A stretch of DNA of 64,000 nt, taken from contig ML210210.1 in assembly GCA_004369085.1 (NCBI GenBank), forward strand, positions 1 through 64,000, written 5' to 3'. Below the pieces are notes generated by a model. That model did no database searches, was not told the origin of the DNA, and saw nothing but the letters and a program-made list of their open reading frames with translations. Shown here piece after piece: positions 1-9,797 of this stretch; within the stretch, counting starts at the first letter, position 1, and every line of letters begins with the position of its first letter. Source of the stretch: Coprinopsis marcescibilis (taxonomy: Eukaryota > Basidiomycota > Agaricomycetes > Agaricales > Psathyrellaceae). The translations under genes and the position numbers were made by a program.

Positions 1-408
1 TGGGACAACTTTCCCAAATCTGGATGTCGGAGTTTGAAACCCTGCACAGCCATAGACCAAACATAGTTCTAGTACATATATTATTTTGGGAATTTTACAT
101 AATTGTTCCCACATACTGTAAGGCATTCATGTTGAATGTGCAAAACATTGGAAAGGTTTTGTTGGCCACTGTACATCTAGATATAGGTAGGTAGAGTCCA
201 AAAGAGAAAATACAACAATCATGTGCAAAAGTTTGGTGATCATGTGAGAGGGCGTGTCAAGCTCCCTGAGGAGGCAAGACGCGTCCTCTACACCTTGTCA
301 AACACCATACGGTTCACCATGCCCTCAGCACTCACATCACTGAATACTGGCGGGGTGTTTGGGGTTTCTACCATGGAAACCCCTCATGAGGGGCTTTCGA
401 ATAGAATC
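1..408. other. Intergenic, no gene seen
   Basis: No supported gene. Short open frames here begin at GTG codons or run antisense to one another and show no recognisable motif. AT-rich, non-repetitive sequence leads into the first LTR-like repeat. Confidence 0.5.
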
Positions 409-877
409 ATCCTCCCACAAAACCCAGAATTGGCTTAGTGCATGGGAGATCGACCCTGAAGACCCGAAAATACCTGAAACACAGGGAATATTGGACTGGT
501 AAACCAGTTTTGTCGTATCTAAGCCCGTACTTAGGGCTCTGTCTTGCATATACAAATATTCCAGAGCCTCTTGGCTCGACTTCTCCATTTTACTTTATTT
601 ATTTATCTATTTATCAAGTAATTTAGAAACCTATAAGTAGTTGACCAGAGCAACCCTCTAGGGCAGCTCTAGCACTCCCCAGGTCTTACCTACTAAAGCT
701 CAATCAAATCTCTATTCCTCTAAAGCCACTGCGCTTTCGCTGATCAGTTCAAGCCAGCAGAACCAAGCTCCTCTCTCTTCTAACTGCAACTTCAACCTCA
801 AGACTTACCTGCAAGAGGTCTGATTCATGCCCAAAGCCAGTCAAGCGCCCTCACATCACACGAAGAACCTCTCTTCA
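409..877 (+). repeat. LTR-like direct repeat, copy 1
   Basis: This stretch is repeated in diverged form at 1398-1876. Shared landmarks are cccagaattggcttag, a T/A-rich tttatttatctattta run, a TATA-like ctataagta, the inverted-repeat-rich agcaaccctctaggg block, and a shared end at gaagaacctctcttca. The order TATA-like box, then a pyrimidine-rich transcribed-looking tract, then an end in CA resembles the U3-R-U5 layout of an LTR. No TG start, primer-binding site or retrotransposon coding sequence is visible. A solo or relic LTR is therefore an inference; a non-autonomous repeat is equally possible. Confidence 0.5.
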
Positions 878-1397
878 CCTGCATTTGCGATCCTCGCATG
901 CTGGTTTGGGTTGTATCCAATGTACAGATTTGAGAGCTAGCTGATGGTTTGAGGTAAGTATCTTTGTCAGGGCTCTTCTGTCACCTGTGACTGTGGTTTG
1001 GAATATGTAAATAGTCTCGAAAGATGATGTTTTCCTGCCCTGCATTGTGTTTCTCTCCCTCAATAAGTACAGTTGGCCGGACATTTAAACTGGGACTGTG
1101 CAATATGTCGATCGAACCAAGGCCGTTTTAGAAATCTTGGTGCATGTTGTAGAGATTGGGACTTGGCTGCTTGCAGCCAAGCCCATCTCCGTTTCCTCAT
1201 CTTGATACTTCGCACACCCATCAGCACCAATACGGTGCAAACATTTAGGCACTTGATCATGTGTTCACCGAAACTTCGAGATTCCCACCCATTACAAGCA
1301 CCCAAATCCCCTTTCGAGCCATATCTCCACCCCAAAACACCTCAACTCCACTCTTTCGATCATCGGGCACCTTCTTTGGACTTCATCTCGCTTCCGA
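878..1397. other. Spacer between direct repeats
   Basis: About 520 bases separate the two LTR-like repeats. They contain no integrase, reverse transcriptase or gag-like sequence, so this is not a recognisable retrotransposon interior. Confidence 0.4.
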
Positions 1398-1876
1398 GCA
1401 CCCAACAAAGCCCAGAATTGGCTTAGAGCGTGGGAAACCAACCCTGAAGACCCAAAATACTTGACACACAGCGAAGATTTAACGTATAAATTTTTTCCAC
1501 ATCGCATCTACACCCGTATGTAGCGTTCCATGTCGCACATACAAATATTCTAGAGCTTCTTGGCTCGATATTTCCCCATTTATCTTTATTTATTTATCTA
1601 TTTATCTATTTATCAAGTAGTCTAGAAAACTATAAGTATCTAGACAGAGCAACCCTCTAGGGACAGCTCTAGCTCACCCCAGGACTTACCCACTACATCT
1701 CAATCCAATTCTTTCTCTTCTCAAGCCACTGCACTTTTGCTGATCGGTTCCAGCCAGCAGAACCGACCCCAACTCTTTTCCAACTCAAAGTTCAAGCTCA
1801 AGACTTACCTGCGAGTGGTCTGACTCATGCCTAAAGCCAGTCAAGCGCCCTCAATCACACGAAGAACCTCTCTTCA
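1398..1876 (+). repeat. LTR-like direct repeat, copy 2
   Basis: Partner of the repeat at 409-877, with the same block order and many substitutions and small indels. It ends at the same ctcttca, after which the two copies have unrelated sequence. The right edge lies about 100 bases before the start codon of HNH copy A, so this repeat may supply part of that gene's promoter. It carries a TATA-like element (actataagta, near 1630) and a CT-rich tract. Confidence 0.5.
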
Positions 1877-1975
1877 ACATGAACAAAGGGGTTGGTTGAG
1901 TACCAACGAGGTCCCACTGATAAAAGGGGAGAGGTTTGCAAGTCAAGTGAGTCAGGTTTCCCATTTATCTCCATC

Positions 1976-3286
1976 ATGCCTGCAACTGGGAATATACAAG
2001 TCTACGCCCTGTTCCCTCACACCATCACGCTTAGCGCCGACCGCTATGCTTCTCCTTCCAATTGGCATTGGGTCCATTGCCTCACGCTCCCACTCAAAAC
2101 CCTCGCTGCACTCCAGTTCTCGCAGAGGCAGTACAAATGGATTCGCTACTCCATTGGCATTGTCGTTGGATCAGAAGGTGATCTTTCGTCCAGCCCCAAC
2201 ATTTTCGATGTCATGGACTACAATGCCAGCCTCCCAACCAAGTCCACCAATCTTTACTATCACACCAGCAACGAGGAGAGGCAAAGGATGTTCCCAGCCG
2301 ATCCCAACAATGGACACACAAAAATCACTTCCAGTGTCGCCACCAATTGGAGGACTCAATTCCACGACGATGTTGCGGGGCGGGATGGTGAGGCATGTGC
2401 GGATTGTAGATATTGCGATGCTGTGCATCTTCTGCCTCCCAGCAAGGGCGATGGGGTATGCCAATGCCACTCTCAAGCTGTGCTCACTCACCATTTCAAC
2501 GGCGGCAGTACATTACGAGGTATACTCAGCGTCGCAGCCAAGACTCTGCTGGAGAGGACATAGTACATGATATAGACAGTGTCCGGAACGGCCTTTTTCT
2601 GAACGTTTTCGCCCATAGAGCCTTGGGCACCAACCTCACATTCTTAATGGCGAGGTATGCACCATGCACCTTGCCTGGCCCCAGTCTGACAGCGCCATTG
2701 GCAGACGCCCAATTTTGCCATGACCACCTCCGACATTGACCCCACCGCGCCACCAACACAGAGAAGGTGCACAGCGCATGCCTTTGAACTTGGCGACTCT
2801 TTCGCACTTGGCAACACTAGTATGAGTTCTGGTACTCAAATCCGGGTTTCAGATACTCCTGAGTGGCCCCCTGCCATTATTTTCGATGCCGTCTACGCCA
2901 GCACTGTGGTTCACCATTTCGGCAACCAGAAACTGAAAGACGAGGTCAACGCAACTTGGAAAGACAAGTTCTACCCCGATGGAATCACAACCATGGCACA
3001 AGCAGCCTACAAGGGGATTACAGATGAAAGAGCTAGCGCCAGGGAGAGGACACGGAACCAAGCCCAAGATCGTGAAGCGCGCTTTGACGTTCGCAGGGGT
3101 CTCCAGAGAGGTCTTGACAGAGGCCCTGACATCCTCAACTTTCTCACGATTATGCCATACGTCCTGGTGCCATGGGAAGAGAGGTTGTCTGTGATGGGAG
3201 AGGTGGAGGAGAAGGCACAGGCGGCAGATCAGACATGCATGCGGGACAAAGTTGAGAATTGGATGAAGGCAGTCGACGCCCCTTAA
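1976..3286 (+). CDS. HNH-nuclease domain protein, copy A
   Basis: Three exons: 1976-2455, 2509-2649 and 2705-3286, giving 400 residues. The middle of the protein resembles the fungal HNH_2 family. The putative metal/catalytic positions survive: His in CDAVH, Asn in SVRNGLFL and His in VFAH. Compared with copy B it has lost 12 bases in frame just before CDAVH, which removes residues between the first Cys and the core. The second intron starts with GC (gcgagg) where copy B has GT. Reading it as a GC-AG intron keeps the frame; the nearby GT would break it. The C-terminus is rich in Arg, Glu and Ala. The gene is tail-to-tail with the SKN1 remnant. Such proteins are widespread in Agaricomycetes and their cellular role is unknown. 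It may be expressed or may be an early pseudogene. Confidence 0.7.
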
Positions 3287-3667
3287 CCTACATTAATTAC
3301 ATCCTCTTCCAACTTTGCCATTCACACCAGTACAAATTGTCTCTCATCGATTACGAATCCAATAATATGCTCTGTCTAATCGATGGCACGGGTTTTAAAA
3401 AAAGACAGCGTTCAGTACCCCTAACGTAAACATCCAATGCGAAAAGAAAGTTGAAAACAGTAAACAAAAAGTCCATCAAATAAAATACAGACAACGAATC
3501 GAAAGCAACGAATCAGAGTCAAGTACCAACATCGAGTTTTGTGCCGAAATCCAACCCAGGGAACAGAACGTGACATACGATCCCGACACCTACACAAAAT
3601 AGTCTTCCTCCACCTCCAACTTAACAGCCATCGAACTAAACACCACACAAGATCAGCACCCAAAACC

Positions 3668-5124
3668 TCACACAACCTCACCACACCCACGCACCATAGA
3701 GTTCCTTGGCTTCTCCCACTCCCAAGTTGACATATTCGGATCTACCAAAACAAAAGCACACACGACCCATTAGCAACCACACCAAACACCACCAGACAAA
3801 GTACCAAACTCCCAATCTAAAACCGAACCACTCACTCTGATACGCATCCATATGTTCCTCAATATACCTCCTTGTCGGATACTCCTCCGGGTCACACCCA
3901 ACATTCACCGCCCCCTTTCTCTGATACACCCGCACATAATCAACCAACATCTCCCCCAGAAATCGCATAGTCGGGAGCAAGATCATCTGCCAGTTCGCTA
4001 AACAAGGTGTTAGCGACAATCGTCCCATTGAGAATGCAAAGGAAATGGCATAAGACGATGTATGAGACATCCCTAGATTCAAAACAATCGACATCGGCTC
4101 CTCAGGTACAAGGCGGTCTCCGACCCCAGATCCCTCAGGCTCTGGATCAGCACGGACAGCCCTCGAGCCCAACCTGTGCGTCTGCTTGCTGTCAACTTGC
4201 CACTATATGTACCCGTTGTCTCGATTGTTCGGGTCTGCCCAGTACTCAAATCCTACAATGTCAGGGAGAGGGTGTCAGTGAAATGTGATGAAAGGGTGTA
4301 GATGGAGGAGGATCGAGGAAAGAAATCCCAGGGGGAGTAATGATGTGGAAGAAGGAGAAGGACTCACCAAACGTCGTAAACCTTTGCTGCGATCCTGGAA
4401 CATATCACTCAGCACACGACTTACACCCGAAACCGACTGCTGCCTGTCAAAAAAGTACCATCAGCCCAAGCGCAACACACAGACCTTCCAGTCGAAACCA
4501 AAGGTACCCAAAGGAAGAACCACAAAAAAAAAAATCATAAAAAACAGGAAAGATGACATACACTGCGCTCCCCTTGAACGGATTCCCCCAAGTATTCGGC
4601 GAATTAAAGTTTTCCCATTCCTCCAGCGACAAATTATAATAAGAGTAATCATGCCCGAACGGTGCGAATTGTGCACTCTGCAAGACCGTACCACCAACGG
4701 ACGGCGTGGACTTGTTGCGCAAGGCTTCAAAGATGTCGATCTCGGGTGCTCCGCGTCCTTTATCGTGGCATGGACCGGGGTGATCAGAGTCGGGACATGA
4801 GCATGCTCTAAAAATAGAGGGCGGAGGCAAAGAAGGCAGTAAGTCAACCCCCCACAGGAAGAATCAGAAATAAAGAAAACGTAAGATAGTCGTTGACCCA
4901 ATAGCCAACTCAGCTCATTCCAATACCTCTCCCTCGACTTGGAAGAAAACAGGGCAGCGGCAGGCCCAGACCCACCAGGCAGTGTTTGATTAGGAAATGT
5001 TCCCAAGTTGCACATATCATATCTACATATATCATGAGTACTGTCGTCTTTCCGTAAAGATAACAATAGAGCAGAAGAGCTCCGAGATGAAGAGACGAAG
5101 GATAGAATGGAGAACTCACGTGTA
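3668..5124 (-). pseudogene. Truncated SKN1/KRE6-like pseudogene
   Basis: Exons here match the 3' half of the full SKN1 gene at 14376-17760: the segments around RYDMCNLGTFPNQTLP, ACSCPDSDHPGP, APFGHDYSYYN, the FEYWADPNNR exon and the C-terminal EMLVDYVRVYQRKG exon. Three lesions show decay. The 5' half (cytoplasmic tail, membrane anchor and first part of GH16) is missing, because homology stops at about 5124. A Trp codon in GYIWWQVD is TAG here (4203-4205). One base is missing near 4393 relative to gcgacccctgg in the intact copy. This is a by-product of duplicating the HNH/SKN1 convergent pair; a partial transcript cannot be excluded. Confidence 0.85.
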
Positions 5125-7067
5125 AGGCCACATGAATCTGAGAGGCATCTTCTGCCTGCACCTGTATAGCATCTCTCAGGACACCGAGAGTGTGGGGATG
5201 CTTTTTGTGTTTCAAAACATCCAGAACTTCTCTGAGCCGCAAGTATATGCGATCTTGCATGCTGAAGAGTGATGAAAACCTTGGGCTAGGTCCCGAAGGC
5301 TCCGAAATCAGGTCTGTGACATCGTGATCTCTCATCAAGATATCCTACAATGGGACTCAACGTAAGGGACAGTAGCATGGAGTGGTTGGTTGAAGTGCAA
5401 GCTCACTTGGTCATGGTCAGGGGGTGCTGAGGGGCAAGCTCCGTTCGCAGAGGGAGTCGATGCAAACTGTATAGGGCGCTCAGACTTGGGGTGCAAACAT
5501 AATCCAGGAGCCAAGATACTCACAGATAACTTTGCAGAGTGTCCTTTGCTTCCGAAGATGTCGTTTCCTACCTGTCTAGAGCTGGGAAGGGGCGCCAACT
5601 AATAGTAGTTAGAATGGCAGAGACCATAATCCCAGGAAATGAACATACATGAAGATCACCCATAGCGTTTACACTGCTATGCTTGCAAGGATGTTGAGAA
5701 GCCAAAGTAGATGGGGTCGCCTAATTAGTTATTGTTCAATTAAACCACGAAGAGCAGAAGAAGGAAGACCAACAGTAATGTGCCTGGGCAAAGAGTTGGC
5801 CGCCACTGAGTGTGCCCAAGGAGCTCCGTTGGACTTCAGTTTGAAGTTAGCTTCGCGAGTTGCCTGGAGGCTACACAAGGGGTACGAAACTTATGTTAGT
5901 GAAGGGAGAAAATGCGCCCATCAATGGAGTTGTATCCATAGGAAAGGGTCCACAACTCTGCTGCTGGGCGGCGCTCTGAGATACGATAGAATAAGCATGA
6001 GGTCAAGGTCAACTTCATAAACTGAGTTCCAAAGGATGCTTACGCTACGATGGGCCAGAGAGCGGGTGTATTGGCTGTCGAGAGTCTGTTGTCCAGCATT
6101 CCCAGTGAGAAAAGGTCCATGACCCGAGGTCTTGGAGAAGGGAAAGGCTCGGGGAGACAGTAGCATGGGCACCGCAGTAACGGATCTTTGAGAAGATCGA
6201 GAGGAAGAGCGGACCTGGGGCGACATCAGACCACCAGGAACTGCGGAAACCGGTGGGACATCGGATGGAGGGTAAAGGTGGGATTTTAGCATGATATCCA
6301 GAATGACAGGTCATTGCGAATTCTGAGAAGAGGGGTGAGTGTGAGGCAGAACCATAGCTTCAACCATGGTCGAATCACAAGGAGTTAGAGCGGAGTGGAT
6401 GACCTGACAAGGACCTGGACGCTCATATGAGTCGAGAAATATTTGCAGTTTGGACCTTCAACATACCCCAATAATAGATGAGCCATCGATGTAGAAAGAA
6501 CTATCTGATTCATCGCCGTCTTCATTGTTGGTGTCAGAGTCGTAATCAGACATATTGATTGGCTGTTAGATCGCTGAGAGTCAGCCAAGTGTATCATTAA
6601 CCAAGGTCTGTTGATGACGTACCACAGCATATTCTTCAGGTACAGCTTGGAGAGAGTTACGCTAATGATTTGTAGGTTAGCAAAACAATCATTAAGGCAT
6701 CTCCAGGTCTAGCCTTACATTTACGAGGTCCGAGCCCGCCACCGTTGATTCACGGGGCGTCGCAGACAAGGAGCGGTGACATGCAATCTCCTGAAGCTGA
6801 GTGGCTGCTGCTCTATCCATAAGTTGATGGTGCTTCTGAGATGTCCCTATGGGTAAGAGAAAAAGGGAAACCGCTGAGTTCACAGACAGATGGAGAAAGT
6901 GATGCCACACCGCACCTTTATTGTTAGACCGACCAGCGACGGGTACGATGATGGCTACTACTTGACAGAAATGCCTTGCCACCCTTATGTCTAGGGGGAT
7001 CCGTAGAAGCTGTTGGGGAAGCCAATTGTTCACCAGTAGCTGTCTCAGAAGCGGGTGTGGTGGACAT
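5125..7067 (-). CDS. Unidentified multi-exon gene, possibly broken
   Basis: I do not recognise this gene. The minus strand reads as short exons separated by likely 50-60 base introns. A plausible start is the ATG at 7067 (MSTTPASETATG). A clear acidic stretch follows (MSDYDSDTNNEDGDESDSS, near 6553-6500), then Ser/Pro-rich pieces and a helical C-terminal piece (YLRLREVLDVLKHKKH, near 5240). The last piece runs straight into the edge of the duplicated SKN1 segment at 5124, so the natural 3' end is missing or replaced. A transposon-associated gene is possible. Exon boundaries were not resolved. Confidence 0.35.
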
Positions 7068-7269
7068 GGTGGTGCAAGAATTCAACTGTAGGAGAATGTA
7101 TGCTGAGATTTGACAACCTTTCCGTTGCCTTAAATACCTCCTCCGCAAAGCCGGCTGTGTCCAGACTTGGTGTTACTTTGTGGTCAAGCAATTGCAAAGG
7201 GGCTCTCGTCGCCAGACTTGGAGTGGCACTTAGGGCGAAAGGATTGACATTGTGTTCATGAACATATTT

Positions 7270-7510
7270 TGTGTATGTGGCGTTGCAATTGAGAGCTATG
7301 ATCATGACGAAAATGTGGCTGATCCTTTGTACAGGGATGTAGTGATGGCAGTTTGTGACCTTGGGGCCATCTTGGAGCGTCGACAATGCTGGGCGCGTGT
7401 GCTGTAACTGTGTGTCTTCCTTGTGGCCTGGGGGCAGCAGTTGCCATTGCGGAGCATCAACGATGTTTAGCGCACATTCAAGGCCATGTCCAGTGCTGAA
7501 CGAGATTTGG
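7270..7510. repeat. Short tandem duplication, unit 1
   Basis: First of two direct copies; the second lies at about 7630-7830. The shared part includes gttgcaattgaga, aaaatgtggctg/gaacgtggctgg, and a long match around gtggcctgggggcagcagtt and tcaaggcc. Divergence and small indels indicate an old duplication. No protein is supported in either strand. Confidence 0.6.
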
Positions 7511-7629
7511 GGTTTGAAATGCAGGATATTGGAACCTTTTACATGGGGATTAGATGAGTATCCTGTGCAAAGGTGCCACCCCTGCATGGCAACAGTGTCC
7601 ATGATCTACTAAGTCTCTCTCGTGCAAAT

Positions 7630-7830
7630 GATCACCAGTGGCACGTTGCAATTGAGACTAAGATGAGAACGTGGCTGGTCCGTTGTGAAGGGGATGTAGT
7701 TACAATATACGGCAACTCTGTAACTGTGTCTTCTTTGTGGCCTGGGGGCAGCAGTTGCCATCGCGGAGCATCGACAATGCTGAGCGGGCATTCAAGGCCG
7801 TGTCCGGTGCTCGGTACAGAGTTGCTGTGT
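7630..7830. repeat. Short tandem duplication, unit 2
   Basis: Second, slightly shorter copy of the unit at 7270-7510, in the same orientation about 340 bases downstream. It keeps the gtggcctgggggcagcagtt block and the ggcattcaaggcc(g) end. Confidence 0.6.
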
Positions 7831-7859
7831 GGTCCTGATCCTGAGAGATGGGCCAGCTA

Positions 7860-8780
7860 AGTTGGACTTGAAGCCACAGACAAAGGTTCAATGGTCTGAC
7901 TCCAAAAGGGCCCTACTAAGTTCTTAGTTCTGGGCCATGGGAATATACTGTATGGATACCTACGATGTTTGAATTATCTGGACCTTCGCCTCAACCTTTT
8001 GGTGTTTGTCTCTTTGTCGATATTACTTGCAGTTGAATCGTCCAGGCCATCGTCCGAAACAAGCAGGCGACGTAGCTTCTCATTGATTGTGGATACAGAG
8101 TACAATCGATGAACAATCATTCTCGCTGTAGGGTGTCCATGAATTGTCCAGTAGTTAGTGCAGATGAATCACCACATAGATCTCACATCAGTAGTGTAGT
8201 TACAAAGATCAAACCTTGTCCAGTTGAAATGATCCTGGTAGGCAAAGTGAATCTTTACCCACTGCGTCCAGCTGTCGGACTTTTTGCATAGACATACCAA
8301 GGACAATCCGGTGTATGAATGGTTTGTACAAGTGTTGCGTACTTGATGCCCATTTACTCAGGAACCACCTTTGGACATTCTTCCTGGACGTTGCGACGGA
8401 TGAGGTGTGGACAAGCAATGGTCCTTTCCGTTTGTGCCACCCTTGCCTGCATCGGTTCCAGGTGATGTCCATTTCTTTGTCCATTCTCCCTGCCACTCGC
8501 ATTTTGCAACTCCTGGACAAGCAATGTCCATCTTCTTTGTACACCTCCTGATCACTAAGGGTCCATGGATTGTCCATTGGTGGGTTCAGCCATTTTGCTC
8601 AACAGCATGCACATCTGTGCCACATGATGGCTGGACACCTTTTGTCCAAACATCGAGGCCGAGCCGTGTACATTTCATTGTACATCGCATGTTACATTAT
8701 CTGGAGCCACACATTCTAATCTTACTGTACCCGCCCTCAACAGACATCTCCCAGCTGTTGTCCAAGCCGACGCCACAGGC
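7860..8780. other. Non-coding stretch rich in TGTCCA/TGGACA
   Basis: No gene is supported. The hexamer TGTCCA or its complement recurs between about 8120 and 8770 (for example tggacaagcaatgg, atgtccatttctttgtccat, gtccatggattgtccattgg, tggacaccttttgtccaaac). This is far denser than the flanks and suggests an old non-coding repeat or transposon relic. Confidence 0.4.
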
Positions 8781-8889
8781 TAATCGGAAACACTCTTGGA
8801 CTCGCCGACTCCAAGGGTGGGAAATTCTGGGTATCAAATTATCATGCCACCGCCTTTCACAATAGCTGGGCACCATGTGCGCAGCCCCA

Positions 8890-9062
8890 AATCTGCCTAG
8901 TGCAAGTGCGACGGCGCAAGGGAACGAGGCATACACTTGGATAGTCGCAGTCAAGATGAAGGTAAAATGGGAACCTGACTGAAACCTGACTCGGAAACCT
9001 CTCCCTCTTATTGGGACCTCGTCGGTTATTACTCAACCAACCAACCAACCCCTTTTCTCATG
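8890..9062 (-). pseudogene. HNH gene relic, copy C (5' end only)
   Basis: The minus strand matches the promoter and first codons of HNH copies A and B (gttggttgagtaa, cgaggtccca, gagaggttt, the caggtt block, then TATIQVYASFP with 16 or so further residues). The start codon reads TTG instead of ATG, and homology ends after about 20 codons. With copy A it shares upstream sequence back to about base 1880, so the duplication included the promoter. It is a dead fragment. Confidence 0.75.
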
Positions 9063-9538
9063 TGCACCAAGATTTCCAAACCAGCCTCAGTTCAATCGAC
9101 ATATTGCACAGTCCCAATTGCTGGAGTCATATATTTACATGGGCTTTTAGTTGCAACGCTTGGGATGGCATACTCCTTTTCACCTTTCAAATCGGCTAAA
9201 TTTAGCTTGGATAAATTATTCCCCATCCAACAGCAACTCTCGCGAGCGAGAGGCGAAGCAAGTCCAGCAACAAGGGTTCGGAGGCAACCGTCGAAACGAC
9301 AATTCCGAGCAAGAAAGCATGATGGATTCGAAGAAAGACAGCAAAGGCGCTGGCAACCCCTGGTACAAAGTCAAACAATACGCCAATGCTGTTATTCGAA
9401 TGTGCGGGGTAGGACGAGAGCCAAAAGGGGAGCGGCCAGGACACCAGGGCCCAGGGCATCAGATAAGGGCACACTGGCACGAGTTCACTCGACAAGCGAA
9501 CTAAAAAAACTTGTGACCGGGGTAACATGTGATAGGTA
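9060..9538. other. Intergenic left flank of transposon
   Basis: Open frames on the plus strand are Arg/Gln-rich and match nothing I recognise. I see no intron pattern or conserved motif. The stretch ends at the TA dinucleotide (9537-9538) used as the transposon target. Confidence 0.4.
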
Positions 9539-9548
9539 CAGTCATGGA
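9539..9548 (+). repeat. Pogo element left terminal inverted repeat
   Basis: CAGTCATGGA preceded by the target-site TA. It is identical in inverted orientation to 12540-12549. A CAG start is usual for pogo-like elements. Confidence 0.8.
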
Positions 9549-9797
9549 TCACGAATTTGAACGCATTTTTTGATCGAAATGGATTTCAGGCACGGAAAAG
9601 TAGGTTTTCGCCATAATTTTTACATACATACATGGAGGGGTGTTCTGGCTACAGTATACAGCAAAGATAAATACAGAATATTACACAATGAGGTGGGGAA
9701 GTGAGAAGCGCGTCAGCAAGTCGGATTTGGGCCACGATCATGATTTTGAACAAGACAGAGACACAGCCACATCGATCAATCACATTTCTTATCTCTT

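Noticed and set aside
9060..9560. Arg/Gln-rich frame of 166 codons
   Set aside because: Spans the transposon left end and target site, so it cannot be an intact native gene.
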